The notes under the pieces: model-generated
Database searches by the model: none
What the model saw: the letters and a program-made list of their open reading frames with translations, nothing else
What the model was told of the DNA's origin: nothing
Program-made: the position numbers and the translations under genes
Part shown: piece after piece, positions 7,307 to 16,830 of the stretch
Layout: each line of letters starts with the position of its first letter
How positions within the stretch are numbered: position 1 is the stretch's first letter
NCBI GenBank assembly: GCA_002427605.1
Contig: DIRT01000029.1
Coordinates: 59,831-123,830, forward strand
DNA: 64,000 bases
Source: Bacteroidales bacterium UBA5429
GTDB taxonomy: Bacteria; Bacteroidota; Bacteroidia; Bacteroidales; WCHB1-69
Reading direction: 5' to 3'

Positions 7307-9692
7307 GTTTGATCCCAAATTGTAATCCTTGAGCCCAATGCCAGGTTTTGTTACTAATCCATTCTTTATTAATCCATCGGGAGTTGGCATTCCCAACAGT
7401 AGGGTCATATAGGGGTAATCCATAGTCCAAACGCAAGACAATAGATGAAAAGTCAAGACGAATTCCGGCACCTACAGCCATGGCAATCTCTTTGTAAAAA
7501 CGATCAAAGGCAAAATGAGCATTTTCCATTCCGTCATAAGGAGTGCTTAACCAAATATTCCCAAAGTCGGCAAAAACACCATATTTGAGAATTTTATATA
7601 TGGTACCTCTATACTCTAAATTGAACTCTAATTTGATATCCCCTGTTTTTTCGAGGTAGGAGTCAGAATGGTAACTTCCCGGTCCCAATTGGCGAAAAGT
7701 CCATCCTCTCATACTGTTTGCACCACCGGCGAAAAAACTCTTCTCAAAAGGAATAACTGCACTATTGTAAATTGGAATGGCAAAACCTATGTGTAATCTA
7801 CTGGCAAAAGAGCTTTTATTGGATATAATTTTTAAATAGCGAATTGTAAAGTCTACACGCTCAAAGGCGCTATAGTTGAACTGATCAAAGAGTTTCCATT
7901 TGTTCTCTTTGTCAACAAAATAATTGATGGTTGAGAGGGTAAGTCCTGTAGATTCAAATAGGGTGGTAATAAACAACTTTCTTTTTTTGGAATCATTACT
8001 ATGAGTGTAACTAAAACCATATTTTACTGAAAGAAGGATAAATTTGTCAAACTTTCTTTGATAACTCTCAGGATATGAGGATATTAAATTGATATTTCGT
8101 GTTTCCCGACTATCAATTGTACTAATGTCAATTGGTGAAAAGGTATGGAATAGGGTGGAGGGTGCCCCCCAATAATAGGAAAGACTGGAAAATAGCATCA
8201 ACCTGGAAAAAAGTTGGGAGTAGCTCCCTCCAAGTCTAACAGAAGTACGATATTCCTTTTTGTAGTCATCTCTGGGAGTATTGATGATGAGAAAATAAGG
8301 AAGATTTAGTGAAATACTACCCCCATATTCACCATAAACCTTTGTTTCACCAACCTCTTTTCCCAGTAAATTATTTAACCAATTGTAGTACAATACATTA
8401 ACAAAGCCATTGATGTTCAAATGTTCAGCACCCTTGAAGAGATTTCTGTCGAAGTAAGTACAAGAAAAGCTACTTAAATCGGTACGTACTTCCAATTGAG
8501 GTTTAATACCCCAAGGTTTACTAAGAGTTAACTTGTAGATACTGTTGATTTTTCCTCTTTTCAACAGGGAGTCTGAATCTGAAACATGTTCTTCAAATGA
8601 GATGTTGATAATGTTGAAGTTGTTCAGATTCTTGAGTCTTTTATATGTGTGATTATAGGCTTCTTGTGAGTAGGGATGTCCTTTTTTTGTGTAGATGGAG
8701 TTGTTGATCACAGAATATCTAAAATCGTTGATATGCACTAATTTACCTTTTTTGTTAATCATAACCGGTGTAATGTAATAGTAGTGCGTAGGATCACCAT
8801 ATTCTCTGGTATCAGTGATTAAGGTGGTATCCATCATAACTGTTCCGGTTTCGTACCTGGGATCATAGTTGGTGTATATGTAAACTTCGTCAAAGGTGTA
8901 TTTATATTGATGCTTGTTTTTTGTTTTTGCATCTTGAATTCTGTCAAAATTGAGTTTTATATTGATTGAGACAGTAGGGAAACCTTTTTTATTTCGCAAA
9001 ATTCGGGAATTGGTAGTGTCCACTTCTATCGTAATAATCGAAGTAGAGGCATGATAATAGCCCTCATTTCTGATAGAGGAGAGGATTCTGTTTTTCTCTT
9101 GAATTAGGGTTTCCTCATTGTACTTCATCCCTATTTTGATTAGAGAATTTGCAGTATCTTGCATGACAATTCTTTTATACTCCGTAATTCCAACCTGGTA
9201 ACTAATATCTCTGATGTAATAAGGTAAGTCATTATATACATGATAATTAACTGCTACAACCTGTTCGCGACGAGGAACGACCTCAGGAATAACCCGGGCG
9301 TCAAAATAGCCTCGTTGCCTCAGTACGGATTTGAGTTGATTGGTGGAGTAAATCAGGTCAAGAGTATCATATAAAACCTGCTTTTCACCTCGCTTTCTCA
9401 ACCATTGTCTTACTTTGCTATCGCTAATGATTTCACCTGTAATGGAGTCAGTAATAGGTTGATTGTTAGCGTATAAATAGGGTTTTATGAGAAAAATTCC
9501 CATTGAACGTTTATTGGGAATGGGTCGAACATAATCGATTAAATTGTAAAATTGATCCGATTTGGAATCTTCAATAATAACACTATTTTTGATTAAGACC
9601 GATTCATCCTTATTCAGGTTTGTTGTGATGCTACAGGAAGTAACACTGAAACTCAAAAGAGCAAAAAGAATCAGTTTTAATCTCAAATTCAT
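7296..9692 (-). CDS. tamL: TamL-type Omp85-family outer-membrane lipoprotein
   Basis: A 798-residue protein with a lipoprotein signal (LSFSVTSC, Cys about residue 20), as expected for TamL, the Bacteroidetes lipoprotein version of TamA. The N-terminal ~350 residues contain POTRA-like segments (LRQRGYFDARV, IRNEGYYHAS). The C-terminal half is a beta-barrel with the Omp85 loop signature (FFAGGANSMRGWTFRQLGPGSY) and ends in a typical aromatic terminus (GIKHAF). The likely role is insertion or export of outer-membrane or surface proteins together with TamB, which is not in this window. The start codon overlaps the lolA-like stop (TAATG), so the two are translationally coupled. BamA itself is unlikely, as it is not normally a lipoprotein. 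Confidence 0.8.
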   Translation of the reverse strand: MNLRLKLILFALLSFSVTSCSITTNLNKDESVLIKNSVIIEDSKSDQFYNLIDYVRPIPNKRSMGIFLIKPYLYANNQPITDSITGEIISDSKVRQWLRKRGEKQVLYDTLDLIYSTNQLKSVLRQRGYFDARVIPEVVPRREQVVAVNYHVYNDLPYYIRDISYQVGITEYKRIVMQDTANSLIKIGMKYNEETLIQEKNRILSSIRNEGYYHASTSIITIEVDTTNSRILRNKKGFPTVSINIKLNFDRIQDAKTKNKHQYKYTFDEVYIYTNYDPRYETGTVMMDTTLITDTREYGDPTHYYYITPVMINKKGKLVHINDFRYSVINNSIYTKKGHPYSQEAYNHTYKRLKNLNNFNIINISFEEHVSDSDSLLKRGKINSIYKLTLSKPWGIKPQLEVRTDLSSFSCTYFDRNLFKGAEHLNINGFVNVLYYNWLNNLLGKEVGETKVYGEYGGSISLNLPYFLIINTPRDDYKKEYRTSVRLGGSYSQLFSRLMLFSSLSYYWGAPSTLFHTFSPIDISTIDSRETRNINLISSYPESYQRKFDKFILLSVKYGFSYTHSNDSKKRKLFITTLFESTGLTLSTINYFVDKENKWKLFDQFNYSAFERVDFTIRYLKIISNKSSFASRLHIGFAIPIYNSAVIPFEKSFFAGGANSMRGWTFRQLGPGSYHSDSYLEKTGDIKLEFNLEYRGTIYKILKYGVFADFGNIWLSTPYDGMENAHFAFDRFYKEIAMAVGAGIRLDFSSIVLRLDYGLPLYDPTVGNANSRWINKEWISNKTWHWAQGLQFGIKHAF

Positions 9693-10354
9693 TAGCGCAT
9701 ATCATTAATTTCGACACCTTTAAATTGCTCTTTTTTAAAGCTAAAAGTTTGATCATCAATAGTTCCATTAGGAACCATTTTTGTGATTTTATACAAATAG
9801 ATCGTGTTATCTTTTTCGTGAATTTCTGTCTGTGTTACCTCTTTTTTGCTTTTATCTATATAGATTCTGATTTTATAGTAACTATTATTCTTAAGGGGGA
9901 TCAGGTCAATAATTTGCACTATTCGACCATTTTTTGTCTCCTCTCGGATAAAACGTGCTTTAAACTCCTTTTTCCAATTGGCTAAAAATTTAGTGGGATG
10001 GAAAATAGGAACTTCTGTTTCATCATACTCATAAATGCTCACTTCATTTACATCTTTTTGATAATTCCATACACTCTCTTTATCACAGGCATAGATATCC
10101 CCATCTAAAGTGGCATGATATTTCTCCTTCTTGATAATCAGTTTACCCGTTAATGAGGATAATGTCTTTTTTTCTTTTTTAGTCTGAAATTGAAAGTCAA
10201 TACTCATGGTTGAATAAGAGTCATATTTTGCAAGTACACCCTCCAGAATAGCTCCTGCACCCTGATCCATATTTACAGTTGTTTGCCCTTTTATAGAGAA
10301 TAGCAAAAGAGTAAACGAGATAAAAGCGACCCAACTAATGATTGTTTTTTTCAT
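9692..10354 (-). CDS. LolA-like outer-membrane lipoprotein carrier
   Basis: The frame extends to a TTG at 10363, but ATG at 10354 gives a better signal peptide (MKKTIISWVAFISFTLLLFSIKG) and 220 residues. The mature part fits the LolA fold: a YSTMSIDFQFQ strand, a SLTGKLIIKKEKYHATLDG hairpin, CDKESVWNYQKDVNEVSIY and a long C-terminal beta region. LolA carries lipoproteins across the periplasm from LolCDE to the outer membrane; a LolE-like permease is encoded at 16831. The gene lies between ftsK (57 bp upstream) and tamL (1-bp overlap); ftsK-lolA adjacency is common in Bacteroidetes. Confidence 0.8.
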   Translation of the reverse strand: MKKTIISWVAFISFTLLLFSIKGQTTVNMDQGAGAILEGVLAKYDSYSTMSIDFQFQTKKEKKTLSSLTGKLIIKKEKYHATLDGDIYACDKESVWNYQKDVNEVSIYEYDETEVPIFHPTKFLANWKKEFKARFIREETKNGRIVQIIDLIPLKNNSYYKIRIYIDKSKKEVTQTEIHEKDNTIYLYKITKMVPNGTIDDQTFSFKKEQFKGVEINDMR

Positions 10355-10410
10355 TTTTGTCAATTTAATTACAACTTGTATCTATATAGACTTTCTTTTT
10401 TGAGTTCTGT

Positions 10411-12972
10411 TTAATCAAATAAGCCCATTCTGATAAAAATTTGTCTTAACTCCTCTTCTGATCTGACCTTCACCTCACGGGCTTTACTTCCCAATGAGGG
10501 ACCGACAATATCAAATTCTTCCAGCTGATCCATGATGCGTCCGGCGCGGTTGTATCCTAACTTCATTTTTCTTTGAATATTAGATGTGGATCCGATTTGA
10601 GTTTGAACAATAAGTGTAGCGGCATCCATAAAAAGTTCATCAAGTTCATCGGTTGAACTTTTACCCTCATCCGCTCCTTTGTTTTCTTCCATATCATACT
10701 CAGGAAGCATATAAGCTTCCGGGTAAGATTGCTGTTCTTCAATAAATTGAGTAATTTTTTCAACTTCAGGAGTATCAACAAAGGCACATTGCAGACGGAT
10801 AAGATCGCTTCCTGTGGAGAGCAACATATCACCCTTACCAATCAATTGATCGGCGCCATTACCATCCAAAATGGTTCTGGAGTCGATTTTAGAAGACACA
10901 CGGAAAGCAATTCTGGATGGGAAATTAGCTTTGATGATCCCTGTGATAATATTTACCGAAGGTCTTTGTGTAGCTATAATCAGGTGGATTCCAATAGCAC
11001 GAGCTAATTGTGCTAAACGTGCAATCGGCGTCTCAATTTCTCTTCCTGAAGTCATGATCAAATCTCCAAACTCATCAATAATCAGCACGATATAGGGTAG
11101 ATAACGGTGTCCTAATGCTGGAGAGAGCTTCCGACTGCAAAACTTAGCATTATACTCTTTGCTATTTCTTGCTTTAGCCAATTTAAGGAGATCGTAACGT
11201 TGATCCATCTCTTCACATAAAGAGTTGAGGGTTTGAATTACCTTTTTGGAATCGGTGATAATCGGTTCTTCTGTATCGGGAAGTTTAGCTAAGTAGTGCT
11301 TTTCAATATCCGTATAGAGTGTAAATTCAACTTTTTTAGGGTCAATAAGAACCAGTTTCAATTCAGACGGATGCTTTTTGTAGAGTAGGGAAGTGATGAT
11401 AGCATTAAGCCCTACGGATTTTCCTTGTCCGGTTGCTCCGGCCATCAATAGGTGAGGCATCTTGGCTAAATCGACTACAAAAGGTTCATTGCTGATCGTT
11501 TTACCTAATCCGATAGGCAGGTCAAATTTATTGTTTTGAAACTTTTCTGATTCAATAATGCTTTTCATGGATACCATCTGAGGATTTTTGTTGGGAACCT
11601 CAATTCCAATAGTTCCTCTGCCGGGAATAGGTGCAATAATTCTAATTCCCAATGCAGATAAGCTCAATGCAATGTCATCTTCCAGATTTTTAATCTTAGA
11701 GATGCGTACACCATCATCAGGAATAATCTCGTACAATGTAACAGTTGGTCCAATCGTTGCAGATATTTTCTTTATCTTAATTTTAAAATTATCAAGTGTA
11801 CGGACAATATTGTTCTTGTTTTCATGCAACTCTTTGTTGACCAAAGACATGTCAATCTCCTTATTTTCGTACTCATTCAACAAGTCGCTGGTTGGGAATT
11901 GATAAAAGGAGAGGTCTAAACGAGGATCATAATCCTCCAGAACTTCAGTAAAGTGTGTTTCATCGTCAGCCTCAGTTAATCCATTCTCCTCGTCGTCATA
12001 CTCTTCCTCCCCCCCTTGATTTAAAGGAAATTGAATAGAATCGTCAGAATTAGAAGTCGAAGAAACTATTTCGAAATCAACATTTGAATCCTGTATAGGG
12101 GTAGATCTCTCACTGTCGGAGGTGTGATCATCAAAAATAATTTTATTGGTATCATACTCATCCGTTAACTTATTTCTCTCTTCAATATAGAGTTCAGGTA
12201 GCTTAATATCTTCAGATTTTTCTTCTCTCTTTGGATTCTTTTTTCTTCTAAACCACGAAAAAGATCTTGACTCTTGTTTTTCTTCTTTCTCTTCTTTGTT
12301 TCTTCTTTTTGAAAGCGTAGAAGAAACAGCCTGATAACTTTTTACGGGAGAAATGTTGTAAAAAAGTATTAAAATAATGAAAAGGGAAGCTAAAAGTATC
12401 AATATTGTTCCCCATATACCGGTTTTGAGCAACATATGATTGGCTAAATAGTTTCCAAAAAATCCTGAAATATATTCCGAATTACCATTGACTAAAAAAG
12501 TACCTAACAAAGTTGAAAACCAGGCCATGGTGATGATAGTAGCCAGTGTTGTGGAGAGAAGCGGAACGATCTTTTTTCCAAAAGCCAGATAGAATCCCAA
12601 GATGAAAAGTAGAAATGGAAATCCAATAGAAAAATAGCCGAAAGTAAACTGGACAATATAATAAGCACAATAGGCTCCTACTTTTCCAGTTATATTTTTG
12701 ATTCCGGGTGTATGAGTGGAAATAAGGTGTGCATCATTTTGAAATACGAAATAGGAACTGATTATAGCAGTAAAAAGGTAAAGAGAGAAGGCAAGAATAA
12801 GAATGCCATACACTTGAATCATCTTAGGACTACCCCAAAAAGCAAAGAAATCTTTCGAATTCTGTTTGCTTTTTCTGGTCTTCTTAGGACTGCTTTTTTT
12901 ATAGGTTGTAACACTTTTTTTTGCAGACCTGTTAGATAATTGATGGAATCGCGTATTTTGGGATTTTGCCAT
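10411..12972 (-). CDS. ftsK: DNA translocase FtsK/SpoIIIE
   Basis: An 853-residue protein with about four transmembrane segments within residues 50-205, a charged Asp/Glu/Lys/Ser-rich linker (about 215-350), then the RecA-like motor. The motor has Walker A GATGQGKSVG near residue 510 and Walker B IVLIIDEFGDLI, with the conserved ARAIGIHLIIATQRPSV segment. The C-terminus has a winged-helix gamma domain (KMKLGYNRAGRIMDQLEEFDIVGPS) that reads polar DNA motifs. It pumps chromosomal DNA through the division septum and activates dimer resolution. The linker is short for the family. A -7 box lies 29 bp upstream at 13008-13001. Confidence 0.95.
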   Translation of the reverse strand: MAKSQNTRFHQLSNRSAKKSVTTYKKSSPKKTRKSKQNSKDFFAFWGSPKMIQVYGILILAFSLYLFTAIISSYFVFQNDAHLISTHTPGIKNITGKVGAYCAYYIVQFTFGYFSIGFPFLLFILGFYLAFGKKIVPLLSTTLATIITMAWFSTLLGTFLVNGNSEYISGFFGNYLANHMLLKTGIWGTILILLASLFIILILFYNISPVKSYQAVSSTLSKRRNKEEKEEKQESRSFSWFRRKKNPKREEKSEDIKLPELYIEERNKLTDEYDTNKIIFDDHTSDSERSTPIQDSNVDFEIVSSTSNSDDSIQFPLNQGGEEEYDDEENGLTEADDETHFTEVLEDYDPRLDLSFYQFPTSDLLNEYENKEIDMSLVNKELHENKNNIVRTLDNFKIKIKKISATIGPTVTLYEIIPDDGVRISKIKNLEDDIALSLSALGIRIIAPIPGRGTIGIEVPNKNPQMVSMKSIIESEKFQNNKFDLPIGLGKTISNEPFVVDLAKMPHLLMAGATGQGKSVGLNAIITSLLYKKHPSELKLVLIDPKKVEFTLYTDIEKHYLAKLPDTEEPIITDSKKVIQTLNSLCEEMDQRYDLLKLAKARNSKEYNAKFCSRKLSPALGHRYLPYIVLIIDEFGDLIMTSGREIETPIARLAQLARAIGIHLIIATQRPSVNIITGIIKANFPSRIAFRVSSKIDSRTILDGNGADQLIGKGDMLLSTGSDLIRLQCAFVDTPEVEKITQFIEEQQSYPEAYMLPEYDMEENKGADEGKSSTDELDELFMDAATLIVQTQIGSTSNIQRKMKLGYNRAGRIMDQLEEFDIVGPSLGSKAREVKVRSEEELRQIFIRMGLFD

Positions 12973-13000
12973 AGAAAAAATAGATAATCAATATAAACAA

Positions 13001-13008
13001 CAAAAATA
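13001..13008 (-). promoter_or_regulatory. -7 box of ftsK
   Basis: TATTTTTG on the minus strand fits TAnnTTTG; the inferred start site lies about 20 nt upstream of the ftsK ATG. Confidence 0.5.
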
Positions 13009-13110
13009 CAACTTTAATTTAAAATAGCTCAGTAATAGTGGGGAAGAATATTAACAATAATCTGTTAGGAAAAAACGTTATGATAGCTGAATTAAAAGAG
13101 AGAAGAACTG

Positions 13111-13118
13111 TATTTTTG
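13111..13118 (+). promoter_or_regulatory. -7 box of the exbB-exbD-tonB operon
   Basis: TATTTTTG fits TAnnTTTG and lies 20 bp before the exbB ATG. The 12973-13138 gap thus holds divergent promoters for ftsK and exbB. Confidence 0.5.
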
Positions 13119-13138
13119 CTTGAATAATATTTTGTCGT

Positions 13139-13831
13139 ATGAAAAGTTTGTTTTTATTGCAAATTGCTGATGCTGCCGGAGTCGAAGCTGCTGCACCTGT
13201 TGTTAAAGAGTTAAAGTTTATCAACTTTATATTTGACCCGAACAGTTTGTGGATCATGATTCCGCTCTATATCATGTTTTTTCTGGCTATCTACATTTTT
13301 GTTGAAAGGTGGCTCACTTTAAACAAAGCATCTAAGGAGGAACGCAACTTTATGAATAATATTAAAGATTTTATTCATGATGGAAAGGTGGATTCTGCTT
13401 TAGCCTTGTGTAAGGGAAATGACACTCCTTTGGCAAGAATGATAGAAAAAGGACTCACCAGAATTGGAAAGCCTTTGGAAGATATTGCAACAGCAATTGA
13501 AAATACAGGAAAGTTGGAGATTCAAAGATTGGAAAAAAGTGTCCCCTACCTGGCTACCATTGCCGGTGCCGCACCGATGTTAGGTTTCTTGGGTACTGTT
13601 GTGGGTATGGTTGTCGCATTTCATAATATGGAGGCTAATGCCAGTAACGTAAATATTGCAGATTTGGCAGGAGGGATCTACACCGCAATGATTACTACTA
13701 TTGCAGGGCTAATTGTAGGTGTTATTGCTTATATCCTCTATAACGTGATTGTTACCAGAATCTCTTCTGTGGTTTATGTTTTGGAAGCCAAAACAACCGA
13801 ATTTATGGATCTACTTCATGAACCGTTATAA
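13139..13831 (+). CDS. exbB: ExbB/TolQ-family proton channel subunit
   Basis: A 230-residue protein with three transmembrane segments: one at about 38-58 (IMIPLYIMFFLAIYIFV) and two after the cytoplasmic loop (IAGAAPMLGFLGTVVGMVVAF; TTIAGLIVGVIAYILYNVIV). The PMLGFLGTVVGM segment is the MotA/TolQ/ExbB signature. ExbB and ExbD form the inner-membrane motor that uses proton-motive force to energise TonB-dependent receptors. It is first in an operon with exbD (26 bp downstream) and a TonB-like gene. Confidence 0.9.
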   Translation: MKSLFLLQIADAAGVEAAAPVVKELKFINFIFDPNSLWIMIPLYIMFFLAIYIFVERWLTLNKASKEERNFMNNIKDFIHDGKVDSALALCKGNDTPLARMIEKGLTRIGKPLEDIATAIENTGKLEIQRLEKSVPYLATIAGAAPMLGFLGTVVGMVVAFHNMEANASNVNIADLAGGIYTAMITTIAGLIVGVIAYILYNVIVTRISSVVYVLEAKTTEFMDLLHEPL

Positions 13832-13857
13832 TCGTAAAAACTAAAAATTGAAAAATT

Positions 13858-14319
13858 ATGGGTCTTAAAATGCAAAATAAGATTAGCTCTTCTTTTAGTG
13901 CTACATCTATGTCTGACTTGGTTTTTCTTTTACTGATCTTCTTTATGATCACCTCTACTCTTGTTTCTCCCAATGCGATTTCAATCAACTTGCCCAGAAG
14001 TGATTCTTCTAAGCATTTGGTGGCAAATAATATAGAGGTATATATAGATTCTTTAAGTAACTATTATGTCAATCCACAAGGAGGAAATAGCGAACCTGTT
14101 CCTGAAGAGGAGATGATGCTGCGTTTGCTGGAGGCAGCTGAAGAGTACCGAATAACGCCGGGAGATACATCAATTCCTAAGTTGATTGTTTTGCGTGCAG
14201 ATGCCCAGGTTCCTCTTCAAGCTGTTGTAACTATGTGGGATATACTCAATCAATTGAATGAACAGTTTGAAGAAGCAGATCGTTTTAAATTAATATTTGC
14301 AACTGAAGCTAAAGAATAA
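13858..14319 (+). CDS. exbD: ExbD/TolR-family protein
   Basis: A 153-residue protein with one N-terminal transmembrane helix containing the essential Asp in SMSDLVFLLLIFFMI (about residues 18-33), then the periplasmic ExbD domain ending in LIVLRADAQVPLQAVVTMWDILNQL. It is the partner of ExbB and sits 2 bp before the TonB-like gene. Confidence 0.9.
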   Translation: MGLKMQNKISSSFSATSMSDLVFLLLIFFMITSTLVSPNAISINLPRSDSSKHLVANNIEVYIDSLSNYYVNPQGGNSEPVPEEEMMLRLLEAAEEYRITPGDTSIPKLIVLRADAQVPLQAVVTMWDILNQLNEQFEEADRFKLIFATEAKE

Positions 14320-14321
14320 AT

Positions 14322-15020
14322 ATGATTCCTACAGATAAGAAAAATAAACGAATAGCATTGAGCGTCTCTACCGTGGTGACGCTTCTTACGCTATTGTTGT
14401 TTTCTTTATATGGGTTTAAATATCAGGATCCACCCCCTCCACCTAAAAAAATGATTTATGTGGAACTTTCTGAATGGGAGGGTGGCGGTGGTGGCGGTGG
14501 AAATCAAGATCAAGTGAGATCAAATCAAGTCCCTTCAGCCTCACAAAATGTGCAAACTCAGAATGTGGATGATCAACCCGCAGTCTACACTAATCCTGTG
14601 CAACAAACTCAAACAACAACCCCTGCCGTGCAAACTCCAATACCTGATCCGAATGCTATTTTTCGTCCCGGAATGGGAGGGGGTTCGGGTGGTGGTAGTG
14701 GCACCGGAGTTGGAGGTGGAAGAGGTAGCGGAATTGGTTTGGGTGACGGTGGTGGTATGGGCGGGTCGGTTGGCTATGGCACCGGAAAAAGGAAAATGCT
14801 GAAGATTCCTGATATGACTATTAAAGAGGAAGGAGTTGTTTATGTTGAAGTTCATGTTAATAAAGATGGAACGATACGAGACGCAAGAGTGATCTCTACA
14901 CCCAAATATTCAACAACAATAACTTCTGCTACAATTCGGAATGAGTGTGTGAACCGGGCAAGAAATACACGCTATGAACCGGGTAAGGAGGAGCTGAGAA
15001 TTATTGAGTTTAGACCTTAA
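14322..15020 (+). CDS. TonB-family energy transducer
   Basis: A 232-residue protein with an N-terminal transmembrane helix (SVSTVVTLLTLLLFSLYGF), a Pro-rich start (QDPPPPPKK), a long low-complexity linker with two Gly-rich tracts (about residues 52-60 and 110-152) and a C-terminal TonB-like domain (VVYVEVHVNKDGTIRDARVIS...). It would span the periplasm and pass ExbBD energy to outer-membrane receptors. With ExbBD directly upstream, a TolA-like function is also possible. The Gly-rich linker, in place of the usual Pro/Lys or Pro/Glu repeats, is the only odd feature. Confidence 0.8.
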   Translation: MIPTDKKNKRIALSVSTVVTLLTLLLFSLYGFKYQDPPPPPKKMIYVELSEWEGGGGGGGNQDQVRSNQVPSASQNVQTQNVDDQPAVYTNPVQQTQTTTPAVQTPIPDPNAIFRPGMGGGSGGGSGTGVGGGRGSGIGLGDGGGMGGSVGYGTGKRKMLKIPDMTIKEEGVVYVEVHVNKDGTIRDARVISTPKYSTTITSATIRNECVNRARNTRYEPGKEELRIIEFRP

Positions 15021-15044
15021 ACAACTTATTTATTGCTGAAATTT

Positions 15045-16349
15045 ATGAATTATCATCAAATTCTTGAGGATATATTTGCACGCTTTCCTATGTATCATAA
15101 GCAGGGAAGCAGTGCTTATAAAGAGGGATTGGAAAATATTGAAGAGTTGGCTCAAATGGCCGGAAATCCTCAAGATAAACTGGTTACGATTCATATTGCA
15201 GGAACCAATGGCAAAGGCTCCGTTGCTCACTTGCTCAGTTCCTATTTTCAGGAGTTAAATTATAAAACAGGACTCTTTACTTCCCCTCATCTGGTTGATT
15301 TTAGTGAAAGAATTAAAATTAATGGAGTTTCTATATCAGAAGAGGAAGTAATTCATTTTTTTAAAAAATATCAATCCCGGATTGATCCGATAGAACCCTC
15401 TTTTTTTGAGATTACTACCGTTCTTGCTTTTGATTATTTTGCCAATCAGAAAGTGGATATTGCGATTATAGAAACCGGATTGGGCGGACGGCTTGATGCA
15501 ACCAATATTATTCATCCAATTTTATCGATTATTACCAATGTAGGCTTAGATCATCAGCAATTATTGGGGAATACTTTGCCCAAAATTGCCATGGAGAAAG
15601 CGGGAATCATTAAACCTGATACGCCGGTTTTGATTGGAGAGCTCAACCCAAAAACATTGCCTGCTTTTCAAGCGGTGGCGACACGCCAAAATGCACCTCT
15701 CTACACAACTACTGATAACCTTAAAGTAGAACAAGTACAGAGTATGGATCCTTCTAAAACAGCAATTCGTATTAAAAGATATAATGAAATTATATATCCC
15801 TACATAGAGTTTCCTCTTTCCGGAAATTATCAACTTAAAAATATCAACACTTTTATCCATGCAGTGGAGTTGTTGAACTCAATTTTAAAAATTAAGGAGG
15901 ATAAATTGGCTCAAGCAATTCAAAATTGGATAGAAAACACTCAGTTAATGGGGAGATGGCAACAGATTAGTGAAAAACCACAGATTATTTGTGATGTAGG
16001 ACATAATCAGGATGCTTTTCAGTTGATAGTACCTCAGTTGAATGCTGTTGAAGCTAAAACAAAATATGCGATCCTCGGTTTTGTGGATGACAAAGATTTG
16101 ACCCATATTGTGGATATTTTACCCCGCGATTTTCAATATTACCTCTGTAAAGCGCCTATTGATAGAGCCCTAGACCCTGAAAAGTTACTGACAATTTTCC
16201 AAAAAGAGGGATTGACTTGTACCCTATATTCTCCTTCGGTCTACGAGACATTTAAATATCTTAGATCGCAAATTATTCCCAATGACTTTGTTTTTATTTC
16301 CGGTAGTTTCTTTGTAGTGGGGGATTTTTTAAGTCACTATTATTCTTGA
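15045..16349 (+). CDS. folC: Folylpolyglutamate synthase/dihydrofolate synthase
   Basis: The frame could start at a TTG at 15033, but the ATG at 15045 (MNYHQIL) suits the family; 434 residues. Mur-ligase fold: P-loop IAGTNGKGSV (about 51-60), TSPHLVDFSERIKING, FEITTVLAFDYF, ETGLGGRLDATN, NVGLDHQQLLG and the C-terminal domain with ICDVGHNQDAF. It adds glutamate to dihydropteroate and folates in the cytoplasm. It follows the TonB-like gene by 24 bp. Confidence 0.93.
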   Translation: MNYHQILEDIFARFPMYHKQGSSAYKEGLENIEELAQMAGNPQDKLVTIHIAGTNGKGSVAHLLSSYFQELNYKTGLFTSPHLVDFSERIKINGVSISEEEVIHFFKKYQSRIDPIEPSFFEITTVLAFDYFANQKVDIAIIETGLGGRLDATNIIHPILSIITNVGLDHQQLLGNTLPKIAMEKAGIIKPDTPVLIGELNPKTLPAFQAVATRQNAPLYTTTDNLKVEQVQSMDPSKTAIRIKRYNEIIYPYIEFPLSGNYQLKNINTFIHAVELLNSILKIKEDKLAQAIQNWIENTQLMGRWQQISEKPQIICDVGHNQDAFQLIVPQLNAVEAKTKYAILGFVDDKDLTHIVDILPRDFQYYLCKAPIDRALDPEKLLTIFQKEGLTCTLYSPSVYETFKYLRSQIIPNDFVFISGSFFVVGDFLSHYYS

Positions 16350-16438
16350 TTGAACTGCTATAATAAAAGAATCCGGGAATAGCGAAAAAATGAAAAGGTT
16401 AAAAAGGAAATAGGAGGGTTTCTCTCAATATTTTTATG

Positions 16439-16446
16439 TAACTTTG
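16439..16446 (+). promoter_or_regulatory. -7 box of rbfA-lolE
   Basis: TAACTTTG fits TAnnTTTG and lies about 45 bp before the preferred rbfA start; the upstream gap 16350-16438 shows nothing else. Confidence 0.5.
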
Positions 16447-16491
16447 CAGATTGTTCGTATTAGATGTTGGATTATTAAAAAAATGAGAATT

Positions 16492-16827
16492 ATGGAATCG
16501 ACAAGACAAAGCAAAATAGGTAGATTAATACAAGTGGAGTTGGCGGATATATTTCATGCTGATGAGCTTACAGTTTATAATTGTATGATTACGGTGACGA
16601 AAGCAACAGTAACGAAAGACCTTTCTATCGCCCGGGTTTATCTTTCCATTTTTAATGCTAAAGATCCTCAAGAGGTTCTCAAAATGATCAGAAGTAGAAC
16701 CAAAGAGATTAGATATAAGTTGGGACAAAGAGTGAGAAACCAGTTAAGAGTGATTCCTGAGTTGGAATTTTATATTGATGATTCATTGGATTATATCGAA
16801 AATATTGAAAATCTGTTAAAAGAGTAA
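16492..16827 (+). CDS. rbfA: Ribosome-binding factor A
   Basis: ATG at 16492 gives MESTRQSKIGRLIQVELADIF, the usual Bacteroidetes RbfA N-terminus; the frame is open back to 16444 and another ATG exists at 16483. 111 residues forming the KH-like RbfA fold (MITVTKATVTKDLSIARVYLS, then RNQLRVIPELEFYIDDSLDY). It assists maturation of the 16S rRNA 5' end in the 30S subunit. The stop lies 3 bp before the lolE start. Confidence 0.93.
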   Translation: MESTRQSKIGRLIQVELADIFHADELTVYNCMITVTKATVTKDLSIARVYLSIFNAKDPQEVLKMIRSRTKEIRYKLGQRVRNQLRVIPELEFYIDDSLDYIENIENLLKE

Positions 16828-16830
16828 ACG

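Noticed and set aside
7307..7471. N-terminal extension of the RecD-like helicase
   Set aside because: These 55 codons are the antiparallel-free same-strand overlap with the tamL 3' end in another frame; the helicase family begins near MLFKND.
14469..14780. Gly-rich GGT/GGC tracts in the TonB-like gene as a separate repeat element
   Set aside because: Frame is kept and the tract lies in the periplasmic linker where low complexity is normal.
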